Origin: Ancylomarina salipaludis
Lineage (GTDB): Bacteria > Bacteroidota > Bacteroidia > Bacteroidales > Marinifilaceae
DNA: 64,000 nucleotides
Reading direction: 5' to 3'
NCBI RefSeq assembly: GCF_004122035.1
Contig: NZ_SAXA01000015.1
Coordinates: forward strand, 25,824-89,823
Shown here: positions 8,839 through 16,957 of the stretch, in pieces
Numbering within the stretch: the first letter of the stretch is position 1
Layout of the letters: the number at the start of each line of letters is the position of its first letter
Program-made: the position numbers and the translations under genes
The notes under the pieces: model-generated
Told to the model about the DNA's origin: nothing
The model's input: the letters and a program-made list of their open reading frames with translations, nothing else
Databases searched by the model: none

Positions 8839-11800
8839 ATTGATTTCTTTTTAGAGTTTAATAACAGGTAAACAATAGGAATAAGGTAGATGTTCAGAAG
8901 GGTAGAGGTCAACAGACCACCCAAAATAACAACTGCCATTGGGCTTTGAATTTCGTTTCCGGGTTGATCACCTCCCAAAGCCATTGGAATCAAGGCTAGG
9001 GCAGCTGTCAGAGCGGTCATCAAAATCGGACTCAAACGGTGAATAGATCCCTGAACAATAATTTCTTTGAGCTCCATTCCCTTATCCAGCATGGTCTGAT
9101 AATTTGAAATGAGCAGAATTCCATTACGGGTGGCAATACCAAAGAGGGTAATGAAACCGATAATGGCTGGAATACTCAACATGCCAGAGGTGAAATAGAT
9201 GGTGAAAACACCACCAATCAGTGCCAAAGGCAGATTCAATAGAATGATACTCGCCAATTGGGCTGAGCGGAATTCTTGAAACAGAAGCAAGAAAATGATC
9301 AAAAAGGAAATAAGAGAGGTCAAAGCCAGGGTTTTTGAGGCCTTTGCTTCACTCTCAAACTGTCCCCCAAATTCAATACGATACGCCTCAGGAAGCTGAA
9401 TGTCCTTGTCAATTGCAAGTTTGATATCGTTAACCACTGAACGCAGGTCTCGTTCTGCAACATTGGCCGATACAACCAACTTACGCTGCACATTCTCACG
9501 ACTTACGGTATTGGGTCCCGACAGGGATTGAATATCGGCTACGTAGCTAAAAGGAATCTTCTTACCGTCCCAGGTGTCAATCAGGGCATTGCGGATGGCT
9601 TCAATACTGCCTCGGTTTTCTTCATCGTATTTCACAACCAGATCGAAAGCCTTGATGCCTTCGAATACATCAGATACCTTTTCACCCGCAAATGCGATAT
9701 CGATAAAACTGGTGAAACTCGCTATTGAGATGCCATATTTGGCCAGCATATCACGCTTAGGGCGAATTTGGATTTGAGGGATTTCAACCTGTTGTTCCAC
9801 ATTCACATCCACAACCCCCTCGATAGGCGAAATGGAGCCCTTAATCTGGTTGGCCATCTGAAACATCTTAGACAGATCAGAGCCAAATATTTTAATGGCA
9901 ATATTGGCTTTGGTTCCCGAAAGAATATGGTCGATACGATGACTCAAAGGCTGGCCTATAGCAAAGTTAACACCGGAAATCTTACTTAGTTTGCTTCTAA
10001 CTTCAGCCAAGAATTCAGCTTTGGTGCGTTCAGTCAATGTAAAAGGCACCTCAATCTCCGAGGTGTTTCCTCCAAATGAATGCTCGTCCAGTTCAGAACG
10101 TCCGGTACGTCGGGCAGTGAGACGAACCTCTGGAATGGTTAATAGCGCCTTTTCTGCAATCACCTTAATCTTATTCGACTCTTCAAGAGAGATACCGGGC
10201 TTTGTAATTGCCGTAATGGTTAAGGAGCCCTCGTTAAAATCAGGCAGGAAATTACGTCCCAGGCCACTCAAAATAAAAAGTGAGGCAATAAAGAGAATAC
10301 TGGCAGAACTAAGGATCAGGTATTTGTATTCTAAAGCTTTGTTCAATGATCTCTCGTAGAGCTGATTCAGGTTTCTAACCAACCAGCTTTCCTTATTCCT
10401 GCGATTCAACATTTTGTCTCCGGTCAGCATAAAGCTACACATCACGGGGGTGACTGTTAGTGCTGTAATGAGAGAGGCAAAAAGCGATACGATAAAGGCA
10501 ATTCCCAAAGGTTGTAGCATTCGGCCTTCCATTCCTGTTAGGAAGAAAAGAGGGACAAAGGCTGCAATAATAATAAAGGTGGCATTGATAATGGATGAAC
10601 GAATCTCACATGAAGCCTTGTAGACAACAGCAAGGGATGTCTCTCGTTTATCCTTGGGCAAAAGATAATTCTGGCGAAGCCGTTTGTAAACATTCTCCAC
10701 ATCGATAATCGCATCGTCTACCAGATCACCAATGGCAATAGCCATACCACCCAGGGTCATGGTATTAATAGTAATACCCAAAAACTTAAGGGTAATGATG
10801 GTGAAAAGCAGGGAGAGTGGAATTGCCAAAAGCGAAATTACCGTGGTGCGGTAATTCATCAGGAATACCAGCAAGATGATAATAACAAAAACCGAACCTT
10901 CGTAAAGGGCACCCTTTACATTACCAATGGAATTGTTGATGAAATCTGCCTGACGGAAAATATGAGTATTCACTTTAACATCAGCTGGCAAAGACTTTTG
11001 AATACTGGCAACAGCCTCGTCCAGTTTTTCAGTTAACTTAAGGGTATTAACCCCTGGTTGCTTTTTCACAGTCATCAAAACGGCTGGTTCAGCATTCACG
11101 CTACCCAAACCAATTTTAGGTGCCGGAGCCATAACAATTCGGGCGATATCGCTAATACGAACAGGTGATTTTTGATACACCTTAACAACTGAATTTCCCA
11201 ACTGATCAATATCAGAAGTTCGGGCAATACCACGTATGTTGTATTGATTGCCGAATTCGTTGATGAAACCACCAGCCGAATTTTCGTTAGTGGCATTAGC
11301 CGCCTTCATCAGCTCATCCAGGCTGACCTGATAGTATCGCATTTTTTGAGGATTGGCCAGAATCTGATACTGTTTGTAGTCGCCACCGGTCACCACCACT
11401 TGAGCCACTCCGTTAAGAGCCAGTAGTTGTGGTCGAACACTCCAGTCAGCCAGAGTTCTTAAATCCATTGCCGACGTTTTGTCTGATTGCAGACTAATCA
11501 TCATCACCTCACCCATAATGGACGATTGCGGGGCCAGAGTTGGTTTGCCCGCACCTTTGGGTAGTTGATCCGAAATTGCCATCAGCTTCTCGCTTACAAT
11601 CTGACGGGCACGATAGATTTCAGTTCCCCATTCGAATTCCACCCAAACAATGGAGAATCCTGCCGAGGAAGAGGAGCGTAGTCGTCGGATATTGGTTGCG
11701 CCATTAACGGCTGTTTCTATTTGGAATGTCACCAGTTTTTCCACCTCTTCGGGTGCCATGCCATGTGCTTCGGTCATCACAACCACCGTGGGGGCAGTCA

Positions 11801-11924
11801 GATCCGGAAACACATCCACATCCATATTGGCAGTGGTGTAGCCTCCTCCTAAAATCAGGAGAAAAGCCGCAAACATCACCAATATACGGTTGTGTAGTGC
11901 GTATTGTATGATTTTATTTAACAC
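8835..11924 (-). CDS. heavy-metal efflux RND pump, CusA/CzcA family
   Basis: A 1029-residue inner-membrane proton antiporter with the RND arrangement: TM1 near residue 15, a large periplasmic loop with porter repeats, TM2-6 at about 340-500, TM7 near 540, a second loop, and TM8-12 at about 865-1020. It shows DVFPDLTAPTVVVMTEAHGM near the N-terminus and, in TM4, IAIGDLVDDAIIDVEN. Acidic residues there carry protons in the HME subfamily. This TM4 motif matches neither the classic CusA (Cu/Ag) nor the classic CzcA (Co/Zn/Cd) signature exactly, so I leave the metal open. It is coupled to the TolC-like gene by a four-base overlap and lies 95 bases below the adaptor gene. Confidence 0.92.
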   Translation of the reverse strand: MLNKIIQYALHNRILVMFAAFLLILGGGYTTANMDVDVFPDLTAPTVVVMTEAHGMAPEEVEKLVTFQIETAVNGATNIRRLRSSSSAGFSIVWVEFEWGTEIYRARQIVSEKLMAISDQLPKGAGKPTLAPQSSIMGEVMMISLQSDKTSAMDLRTLADWSVRPQLLALNGVAQVVVTGGDYKQYQILANPQKMRYYQVSLDELMKAANATNENSAGGFINEFGNQYNIRGIARTSDIDQLGNSVVKVYQKSPVRISDIARIVMAPAPKIGLGSVNAEPAVLMTVKKQPGVNTLKLTEKLDEAVASIQKSLPADVKVNTHIFRQADFINNSIGNVKGALYEGSVFVIIILLVFLMNYRTTVISLLAIPLSLLFTIITLKFLGITINTMTLGGMAIAIGDLVDDAIIDVENVYKRLRQNYLLPKDKRETSLAVVYKASCEIRSSIINATFIIIAAFVPLFFLTGMEGRMLQPLGIAFIVSLFASLITALTVTPVMCSFMLTGDKMLNRRNKESWLVRNLNQLYERSLNKALEYKYLILSSASILFIASLFILSGLGRNFLPDFNEGSLTITAITKPGISLEESNKIKVIAEKALLTIPEVRLTARRTGRSELDEHSFGGNTSEIEVPFTLTERTKAEFLAEVRSKLSKISGVNFAIGQPLSHRIDHILSGTKANIAIKIFGSDLSKMFQMANQIKGSISPIEGVVDVNVEQQVEIPQIQIRPKRDMLAKYGISIASFTSFIDIAFAGEKVSDVFEGIKAFDLVVKYDEENRGSIEAIRNALIDTWDGKKIPFSYVADIQSLSGPNTVSRENVQRKLVVSANVAERDLRSVVNDIKLAIDKDIQLPEAYRIEFGGQFESEAKASKTLALTSLISFLIIFLLLFQEFRSAQLASIILLNLPLALIGGVFTIYFTSGMLSIPAIIGFITLFGIATRNGILLISNYQTMLDKGMELKEIIVQGSIHRLSPILMTALTAALALIPMALGGDQPGNEIQSPMAVVILGGLLTSTLLNIYLIPIVYLLLNSKKKSI

Positions 11925-12019
11925 AGTCTTTTAATTTAATGGTTGAAGATTTTAGATGCATGATTCATATCTAAAGTCTTTTGAAATGTTATTTATTTCT
12001 AAACCCGAAATCACCCATT

Positions 12020-13561
12020 CTAATGGTTGTGCGAGTGAGCAGGTAGTGCCCCGGCCAATGAAGCCAGTTTTACAAAGTAAACGCCTTTGCTGACCACACG
12101 TTCGCCGGCTTTTAATCCGCTTGTGATTTCAATTTCCTTACCATTGTCAGCCCCTATGCTTACAAAACGTTTCTCATAGCTTTCGCCTTCGGTTTGTACA
12201 AATACATAAAAGACCGACTGATCTTCGAGAACGGCTGATTTGCTAATGCTTAAAAGCTTGCGGGTACTTTCCGACTGCAGGTAAACATCAACATAAGAGC
12301 CCATAAAAAGCTCCGGAGTCTTATTGATTTCGAAATAAACCGGGGTGGTGTAGTCTTCTTCGTGAATGTCACGCCCATAGGCAATAAGTTTCCCTCCCAG
12401 TGCCGTTGTGTTATAGATCTCATTGCGGTAAGGCAACTTAAAGTTTGCCGAATGAATTTTCGATAACTGTGTTAAATGTTTCTGATATAAGTCGGCCTTA
12501 AGAATCAGTTTTGAATCTCTGTCCACAATACCGATAACCTGGCCTTTCTCAACGTACTCACCTTCTTTTACAAAGACTTTACAGATATAGCCTGTTGCTG
12601 GTGAGCTGACCTTAATTCCCTTTGCACTGTAATCTTTAGAAATCAATTGGTAGTTCACTTCAGCTTTTTCGAAGTTCGATTTCGCTTCGTTAAATTCCTT
12701 TTCAGAGATGATTTGATCAGCGCGTAAGGCTTCAGCTCTTTTAAAGTCAGCTGATGTTTTCTCATAGTCCGAACGGGCATTGATAAAACGGCTGGTTAGG
12801 GAATTATCCGAAAGTCCACGACCTGAAATAAAGAAGATGGCTTCGCCTTTCTTTACGGTCTTTCCGTTAACGATATCCGATGATGGCATCTGAATAATAC
12901 CCGAAGATTGGGCAGAGATACGAATCTCGCTGTTGCTCGATGCAATCAGTTCGCCGGTTGTCTTAATCACTTTATTAAAAAAGCCATAGGCCACTTCTTC
13001 TGTTCCAAAGTCAATTTTCCAGGCTTGCTCTTTTAGGAATTTGGTCTGATTTTCTTTGTGTTGAGCTTCCAGAGCCTCTTCGGCTTGCTCTTCGTTGGCG
13101 TAAACTTCGATATTCTTCGCAACGAAACGTTCCTTACCAAATTTTGAATCCACTTCGAAAAGCAGGGTGTATAAACCAGCAGCTTTGGGTTGCAGACTGG
13201 GAGTGAAAATGCCCGGAGAAGCCGGTGTATCAACCGTATTGCGTATGGCATTGCCATTTTTGTCAATTAGGGTTACCGCAACTTTCCCTTTTTTGTAGGG
13301 TTTGTAGCTGTCCAAACGCGTTAAGTGTGCCAGGAATTCAGAAATTTGTCCTGCAACCAGGGGATGAAATTCCGCAAACAGTTCAGTCTCCTGACTATAA
13401 AGGGTGAGCGTTTGGCTTTCATGTTCGTCATGTGTTTCAGCTGCGACCTCACCATGATCGTGTCCGCCATGCTCATGACCTTCGTGACCTGAAGAAGCCG
13501 ATGGCTTACAGCTGATAATGGACAGGGATAGCCCCAGAGCGATTAAATATATTTTATTCAT
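12020..13561 (-). CDS. RND efflux periplasmic adaptor, CusB/CzcB-like lipoprotein with His-rich N-terminus
   Basis: A 513-residue membrane-fusion protein. A lipoprotein signal ends in IISC (Cys18), followed by a His-rich segment (GHEGHEHGGHDHGE) that probably binds metal. An extra N-terminal beta domain (about 50-160) precedes the barrel-sandwich (SSGIIQMPS, about 215-240), a helical hairpin (about 250-310), the lipoyl partner half (SPATGYICKVFVKEGEYV) and the beta-barrel and membrane-proximal domains. It ends in HSHNH. It should bridge pump and outer-membrane channel and hand over metal. It is the first of the three pump genes. Confidence 0.9.
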   Translation of the reverse strand: MNKIYLIALGLSLSIISCKPSASSGHEGHEHGGHDHGEVAAETHDEHESQTLTLYSQETELFAEFHPLVAGQISEFLAHLTRLDSYKPYKKGKVAVTLIDKNGNAIRNTVDTPASPGIFTPSLQPKAAGLYTLLFEVDSKFGKERFVAKNIEVYANEEQAEEALEAQHKENQTKFLKEQAWKIDFGTEEVAYGFFNKVIKTTGELIASSNSEIRISAQSSGIIQMPSSDIVNGKTVKKGEAIFFISGRGLSDNSLTSRFINARSDYEKTSADFKRAEALRADQIISEKEFNEAKSNFEKAEVNYQLISKDYSAKGIKVSSPATGYICKVFVKEGEYVEKGQVIGIVDRDSKLILKADLYQKHLTQLSKIHSANFKLPYRNEIYNTTALGGKLIAYGRDIHEEDYTTPVYFEINKTPELFMGSYVDVYLQSESTRKLLSISKSAVLEDQSVFYVFVQTEGESYEKRFVSIGADNGKEIEITSGLKAGERVVSKGVYFVKLASLAGALPAHSHNH

Positions 13562-13705
13562 TGTGTGTGTGTTAAAACGGTGTATTGTATAAACTTATTG
13601 GCGTTTGCAATAAGTCGGGGTATGCATTTTTATAAGTTTTTTAATTGATAATTATTACCCTAAAAGAGGAGTATAGGGGAGGCCAAAGCCTCCCTATACA
13701 CTCTT

Positions 13706-14011
13706 CTAATGCTGATGGTCATGACCTTCGTGATCGTGGTCGTGTCCCTCGTGTGCATTGTCTTCTTTTTCGGAACCGCAGCACGATTTCTTTTCATCTG
13801 CAGTGCATGTTGTAGTACCCTTTGTGCAGCCTGTAGCGGTTGAATCCACTTTGAACTCTTCCTGATGGTGCTCATGCGCTTCTGTACCATGACTATGCGT
13901 GCAACCCGATTCATGCGTATGTGCTTCCTCTTTCTTGCTCTTTGCACCCGTGCTGTTGCAAGAGGTGAATACCAAACCACTAATGGCTAAGACAAATAAT
14001 AATTTTCTCAT
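13706..14011 (-). CDS. small His/Cys-rich lipoprotein, putative metal-binding
   Basis: A 101-residue protein from the ATG at 14011. An upstream in-frame ATG at 14035 would add eight polar residues before the signal, so I prefer the internal one. The lipobox FTSC gives Cys18. The mature part is dense in His and Cys: HTHESGCTHSHGTEAHEHH, then CTKGTTTCTADEKKSCCG, and it ends in HEGHDHDHEGHDHQH. I know no enzyme domain here. Its position upstream of the metal pump on the same strand suggests a periplasmic metal buffer or chaperone for that pump. That is inference. Confidence 0.75.
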   Translation of the reverse strand: MRKLLFVLAISGLVFTSCNSTGAKSKKEEAHTHESGCTHSHGTEAHEHHQEEFKVDSTATGCTKGTTTCTADEKKSCCGSEKEDNAHEGHDHDHEGHDHQH

Positions 14012-14344
14012 GTGTTTAGATTTTTGAATGCTCACAAGCTCAGCTGTCCATATCTTTTTTATTCTCTGGAAGGAGAACGCTTTAGATATGAGGCTTAAGT
14101 GTCAGATTCGTGTTGTGAGGAATCATGCTGTTTTTATCAGGATACTCCGTAAAAAACAACACAATAACCTCTCTGATTAAAGTGTAAATAATTATCAATA
14201 CATGTTGTATGCTTATACAACGGGGGTTTTTGTTTTGAGTGATACAAAATCAACGTTTGACAGATTCAGCTCAAAAGCCGGCACTGAAGTCGGGGAAGCA
14301 ATAAGCGTATGGCACCCGTATAAAAGATGATTTTGTAAAGGGAT
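14012..14344. other. intergenic stretch between the two His-rich genes
   Basis: About 330 bases. It contains TTGTAT-gctt-ATACAA at 14205-14220, a short palindrome that could be an operator. No second copy was seen, so it stays a candidate. No tRNA or riboswitch is visible. Confidence 0.35.
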
Positions 14345-14797
14345 TTAGACCTGCGGAGGTCCGCGCAGACCGGATGATTCCCTGTAAGGTTCAGGAATCA
14401 GAGAAAAATTGGATACGTAGTGCTTAATTGGTGAATCTTCACGCAATTTTAGCATATCCAGAATGATATGTGTCAGGATAACCTGAAATTTAAAGTCTTT
14501 GAAGAAACGCAAATTAACAAAACTACAGCAAGAACTCTCATTTTCCTGATGCGAATGAGCCAGTTGCTGTGTGGTTCCATGTCCATGACAATTTACCGAT
14601 GTGGCTTCAATATGATTATGAGCCAGATTTACAAAATTTGCGGATGTGTGGGTATTGTGATGATGGTGAGGAATAATATCATGAGCCAGCATGACCAGCA
14701 TGGGCACGACCAGAATAAGGCTTAATATGTTATTATTTATCTTTTTCACAAAAACGTATTTGAGCATCAAAACTAGTTTATTATTCGGTTTAAGCAA
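14345..14797 (-). CDS. exported or membrane-anchored His-rich protein, unknown
   Basis: A 150-residue protein with one hydrophobic segment (NNILSLILVVPMLVMLAHD, about 21-40). This is followed by a His-rich stretch (IIPHHHHNTHTSA, then CHGHG and AHSHQENESSCC), a more hydrophobic middle and a C-terminus ending GLRGPPQV. Similar short His-rich proteins sit beside metal efflux genes in Bacteroidota, but I cannot name a domain. The ATG at 14797 is used; an ATG eleven codons in is equally possible. It is probably the first gene of the leftward metal cluster, 333 bases from the next. Confidence 0.65.
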   Translation of the reverse strand: MLKPNNKLVLMLKYVFVKKINNNILSLILVVPMLVMLAHDIIPHHHHNTHTSANFVNLAHNHIEATSVNCHGHGTTQQLAHSHQENESSCCSFVNLRFFKDFKFQVILTHIILDMLKLREDSPIKHYVSNFSLIPEPYRESSGLRGPPQV

Positions 14798-15136
14798 ACT
14801 TAATGATATGAAAAAATGTTAATTTATTTTTCATTGTTCGTTACTCTTTGTTTGGTATTGTGCTGTGTATAATCGTTATATTGTGATTTTTTTTAGGGTG
14901 TATGATCGTCTATTTACTATTTTAATAAGTAGATGTTCGACTCTTGTTTGAGTTGGACTAGCTGTTTGTCTTGTTGATTATAATGGAATTATTTTAGTAA
15001 ATAGATTTAATGAAAAATATAATAATTTAAAGAGATATATTGTGTTATTTTTGTTGTATTAATGATTTATTGAAGATAGAAAATTGATCTTTTTGTACAG
15101 AAATAAGGCGAAGGAGGAATTGAATCATAAGGTTTA
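14798..15136. other. divergent intergenic region upstream of the metal cluster
   Basis: About 340 very AT-rich bases between divergent genes. They should hold the promoters for both sides. A hairpin TCGACTC-ttgttt-GAGTTGGA lies near 14938-14958. No operator pair can be defined. Confidence 0.35.
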
Positions 15137-15163
15137 ATGATTACAAAAACTATTACAGAATGA
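15137..15163 (+). other. eight-codon upstream ORF overlapping the next start
   Basis: ATG at 15137 opens the frame MITKTITE and stops at TGA 15161-15163, overlapping the ATG of the next gene (15160) as ATGA. AAGG lies six to nine bases before it. It could be a leader peptide that couples translation, or coincidence. Confidence 0.3.
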
Positions 15164-15576
15164 ATTACAGCGATATAGAAAACTGGTTAAAAGTATCAAA
15201 AGACAGGTACTATGAATTGTATAAGGGGAGCCCATCGGTTTACCGCATGCGCTTGCTGCTATTCTTTTTGAGAATGTTTTTTGGTTTGGTTGCCATTGTT
15301 TCGGGCATTCTGCTTTTGTTTTCCCTATTTATGAATATTGGGCAGAGCATTGCCAATGTTTTTAATCTGACTGATGTACCCCTTTATGAAGAAGGGAAAT
15401 TGAGTTTCCTCAGTATTACCCTGGGTATCCTTATGGCCGTGTCACTATTCAGTTTATGGCTCATAAAGTTGGTTCGTCGCAGAAACAATCACATGTCTGA
15501 TTTGTATTTTCTTTTGGATACGCACTTTGCTGAGGGAGAAAAGCTCGTGCATGAATACAGGCATACAATTAGCTGA
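15160..15576 (+). CDS. small membrane protein, unknown function
   Basis: A 138-residue protein with two clear membrane segments, at about 28-55 (LLLFFLRMFFGLVAIVSGIL) and about 85-108 (LSFLSITLGILMAVSLFSLW). These are joined by a loop and followed by a basic stop (KLVRRRNN) and a cytoplasmic tail. No known domain is recognised. It stands alone between the divergent metal cluster and a terminator at 15600-15644. Confidence 0.7.
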   Translation: MNYSDIENWLKVSKDRYYELYKGSPSVYRMRLLLFFLRMFFGLVAIVSGILLLFSLFMNIGQSIANVFNLTDVPLYEEGKLSFLSITLGILMAVSLFSLWLIKLVRRRNNHMSDLYFLLDTHFAEGEKLVHEYRHTIS

Positions 15577-15599
15577 TATCAATCAATCGCATTTATTTA

Positions 15600-15644
15600 C
15601 AGCCCTGCCAGCCTTGAATTATCGAGATTGGCAGGGCTGTTTTT
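15600..15644 (+). terminator. intrinsic terminator
   Basis: CAGCCCTGCCA (15600-15610) pairs with TGGCAGGGCTG (15629-15639), followed by five T. Confidence 0.9.
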
Positions 15645-15736
15645 GTTTTATGGATTAATGTGAATCGATAAGCATGGCCGTGTGTTTCGTGGATACGCGT
15701 GGCTGTATAAGGGAGGATGATGTGTGAATTGTATAT

Positions 15737-15804
15737 CAGAGACGCACGGCCGTGCGTCTGTATGCAGCCATGCGTCTGTATGTGGCCATGTGTCAGTAAA
15801 ATAT
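15737..15804. repeat. REP-like palindromes upstream of the RAYT transposase
   Basis: A perfect 20-bp palindrome, AGACGCACGGCCGTGCGTCT, lies at 15740-15759. It is followed by degenerate copies of the half-unit (GCAGCCATGCGTCTGTATG, then GGCCATGTGTCAG). A weaker GGCCGTGTG-type element lies at about 15672-15700. Such GC-rich palindromes next to a RAYT gene are the usual substrates of that protein. Confidence 0.75.
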
Positions 15805-15845
15805 TTTGTATATTTAATAGGCATATAATTAGATATATGTTTGTT

Positions 15846-16454
15846 ATGGCAAAGTATCAAAATCGATATCGAATAGAATCCCATCGAAAGCCAGGTTGGA
15901 ATTATGCCAGTGCAGGTGAGTATTTTATCACCATCTGTATTCAGGATATGAAATGTATTCTGGGGCGGGTTGTCAATGCCAGAATGGTATTGAATGATTT
16001 TGGGAAAATAGTAGAGGCTGAATTAATTAAATCGGCGGATATGCGTCAGGAGTTGCAGTTGGGTGCGTTTGTGGTGATGCCCAATCATATTCATGCCATT
16101 ATCATTTTGAATGATATTGCGGATGATGCGAACACAGAGACGCACGGCCGTGCGTCTGTATGCGGCCGTGTGCCAGTGTGTGATGCAGATATGCAGGGCC
16201 GTGCATCTGTGCCATATCGCAGGCCCAAGTCGATATCGTCGTTTGTGGCAGGTTTTAAGTCGGCAGTGGTTTCAGCAGTGGATGATTTTATTGATGAGCA
16301 AGCCCCGGGTATTCCCAAATATAATCGAAGGAATAAGTTTTGGCAAAGTAATTATCACGATCATATTATTCGCAATTGGGGAGAATATGATCGGATTGCT
16401 CAGTACATTCATAATAATCCTCGTAAATGGCAGGAGACTAAATATTCCAAGTGA
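15846..16454 (+). CDS. REP-associated tyrosine transposase (RAYT, Y1/HUH family)
   Basis: A 202-residue single-strand nuclease of the IS200/TnpA-REP group. RKPGWNYASAGEYFITICIQ is the first strand pair, the metal-binding HUH motif is MPNHIHAI (His81, His83), and AQYIHNNPRKW carries the likely catalytic Tyr187. I start at the ATG at 15846. The frame is open upstream to 15717, but that part is the palindrome array translated and reads like no protein. Residues about 98-122 are an insertion encoded by another copy of the array palindrome (THGRASVCGRV and a repeat of GRASV). RAYTs act on REP elements in the genome and are usually domesticated rather than self-mobile. Confidence 0.88.
   Translation: MAKYQNRYRIESHRKPGWNYASAGEYFITICIQDMKCILGRVVNARMVLNDFGKIVEAELIKSADMRQELQLGAFVVMPNHIHAIIILNDIADDANTETHGRASVCGRVPVCDADMQGRASVPYRRPKSISSFVAGFKSAVVSAVDDFIDEQAPGIPKYNRRNKFWQSNYHDHIIRNWGEYDRIAQYIHNNPRKWQETKYSK
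16135..16217. repeat. REP-like palindromes inside the RAYT coding sequence
   Basis: The same 20-bp palindrome AGACGCACGGCCGTGCGTCT recurs at 16138-16157. It lies within an identical stretch of 29 bases shared with 15737-15765 and is followed by degenerate copies (GCGGCCGTGTGCC, GGGCCGTGCATCTGT). It is read in frame as part of the protein. Confidence 0.85.
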
Positions 16455-16559
16455 ACTAAGCATAAAATATTTAAGCATATAAGGAGATAACACATCCCAG
16501 CCAATATATTTATGATGAAATCTCGCCGTTAGCTGCAAGCAGACTGACAGCTTTGGTAT

Positions 16560-16604
16560 GATAACAGCCCTGATAGACGTTTGAAATCTGTTAGGGCTTG
16601 TTAT
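16560..16604 (+). terminator. probable terminator after the RAYT gene
   Basis: ATAACAGCCCTGA (16561-16573) pairs imperfectly with TTAGGGCTTGTTAT (about 16591-16604). The T-tract is weak, so it may also be a REP-type hairpin. Confidence 0.4.
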
Positions 16605-16957
16605 ATCTATCAATTTTCAATGTCCTTATTGGATATGGTGGGTTTAATTTCCATGAATCAGTCGCAAGAGGTTTAAATGTCAAGTATTGGCAATTTATAT
16701 GTATTCAATGATAATAATTTTGTAAAACAGGATGTGTTTCAAATACAATCTACTATATTTGTAGTTCTTCTATTGATAGTTGATCTTTCTTTAATGTAAA
16801 GATATTGTTGTTCATTGATAAGCAGATGATTATGTATTGTAGTGAAGTTGAATTAGGCGTGAGAGAATTGTTTAAAGGGGGTGTGCAATTTATAAGCAAA
16901 TGTTTGTACAATTATCATTTAGTAATAATTAGAGCATAATTAACCTAATAAACTGGT
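16605..16957. other. intergenic region upstream of the FtsX-like permease
   Basis: About 350 AT-rich bases. TATATTTG at 16754-16761 fits the Bacteroidota -7 element TAnnTTTG and could drive the next gene with a leader of about 190 bases, but no good -33 TTG stands at the usual distance. Confidence 0.35.

Noticed and set aside
9991..10359. Plus-strand open frame inside the RND pump gene
   Set aside because: One of several antisense frames in a long conserved gene; none has a motif.
13660..13980. Second frame inside the His-rich lipoprotein gene
   Set aside because: It is very basic (Arg/Lys-rich), a shadow of the His/Cys codons; the lipoprotein frame has a signal peptide and lipobox.
14205..14220. 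TTGTAT-gctt-ATACAA palindrome as a metal-regulator operator
   Set aside because: Only one copy was seen and no regulator gene is adjacent; not enough to name.
15717..15845. N-terminal extension of the RAYT frame
   Set aside because: This part is the palindrome repeat translated; the family begins at MAKYQ.
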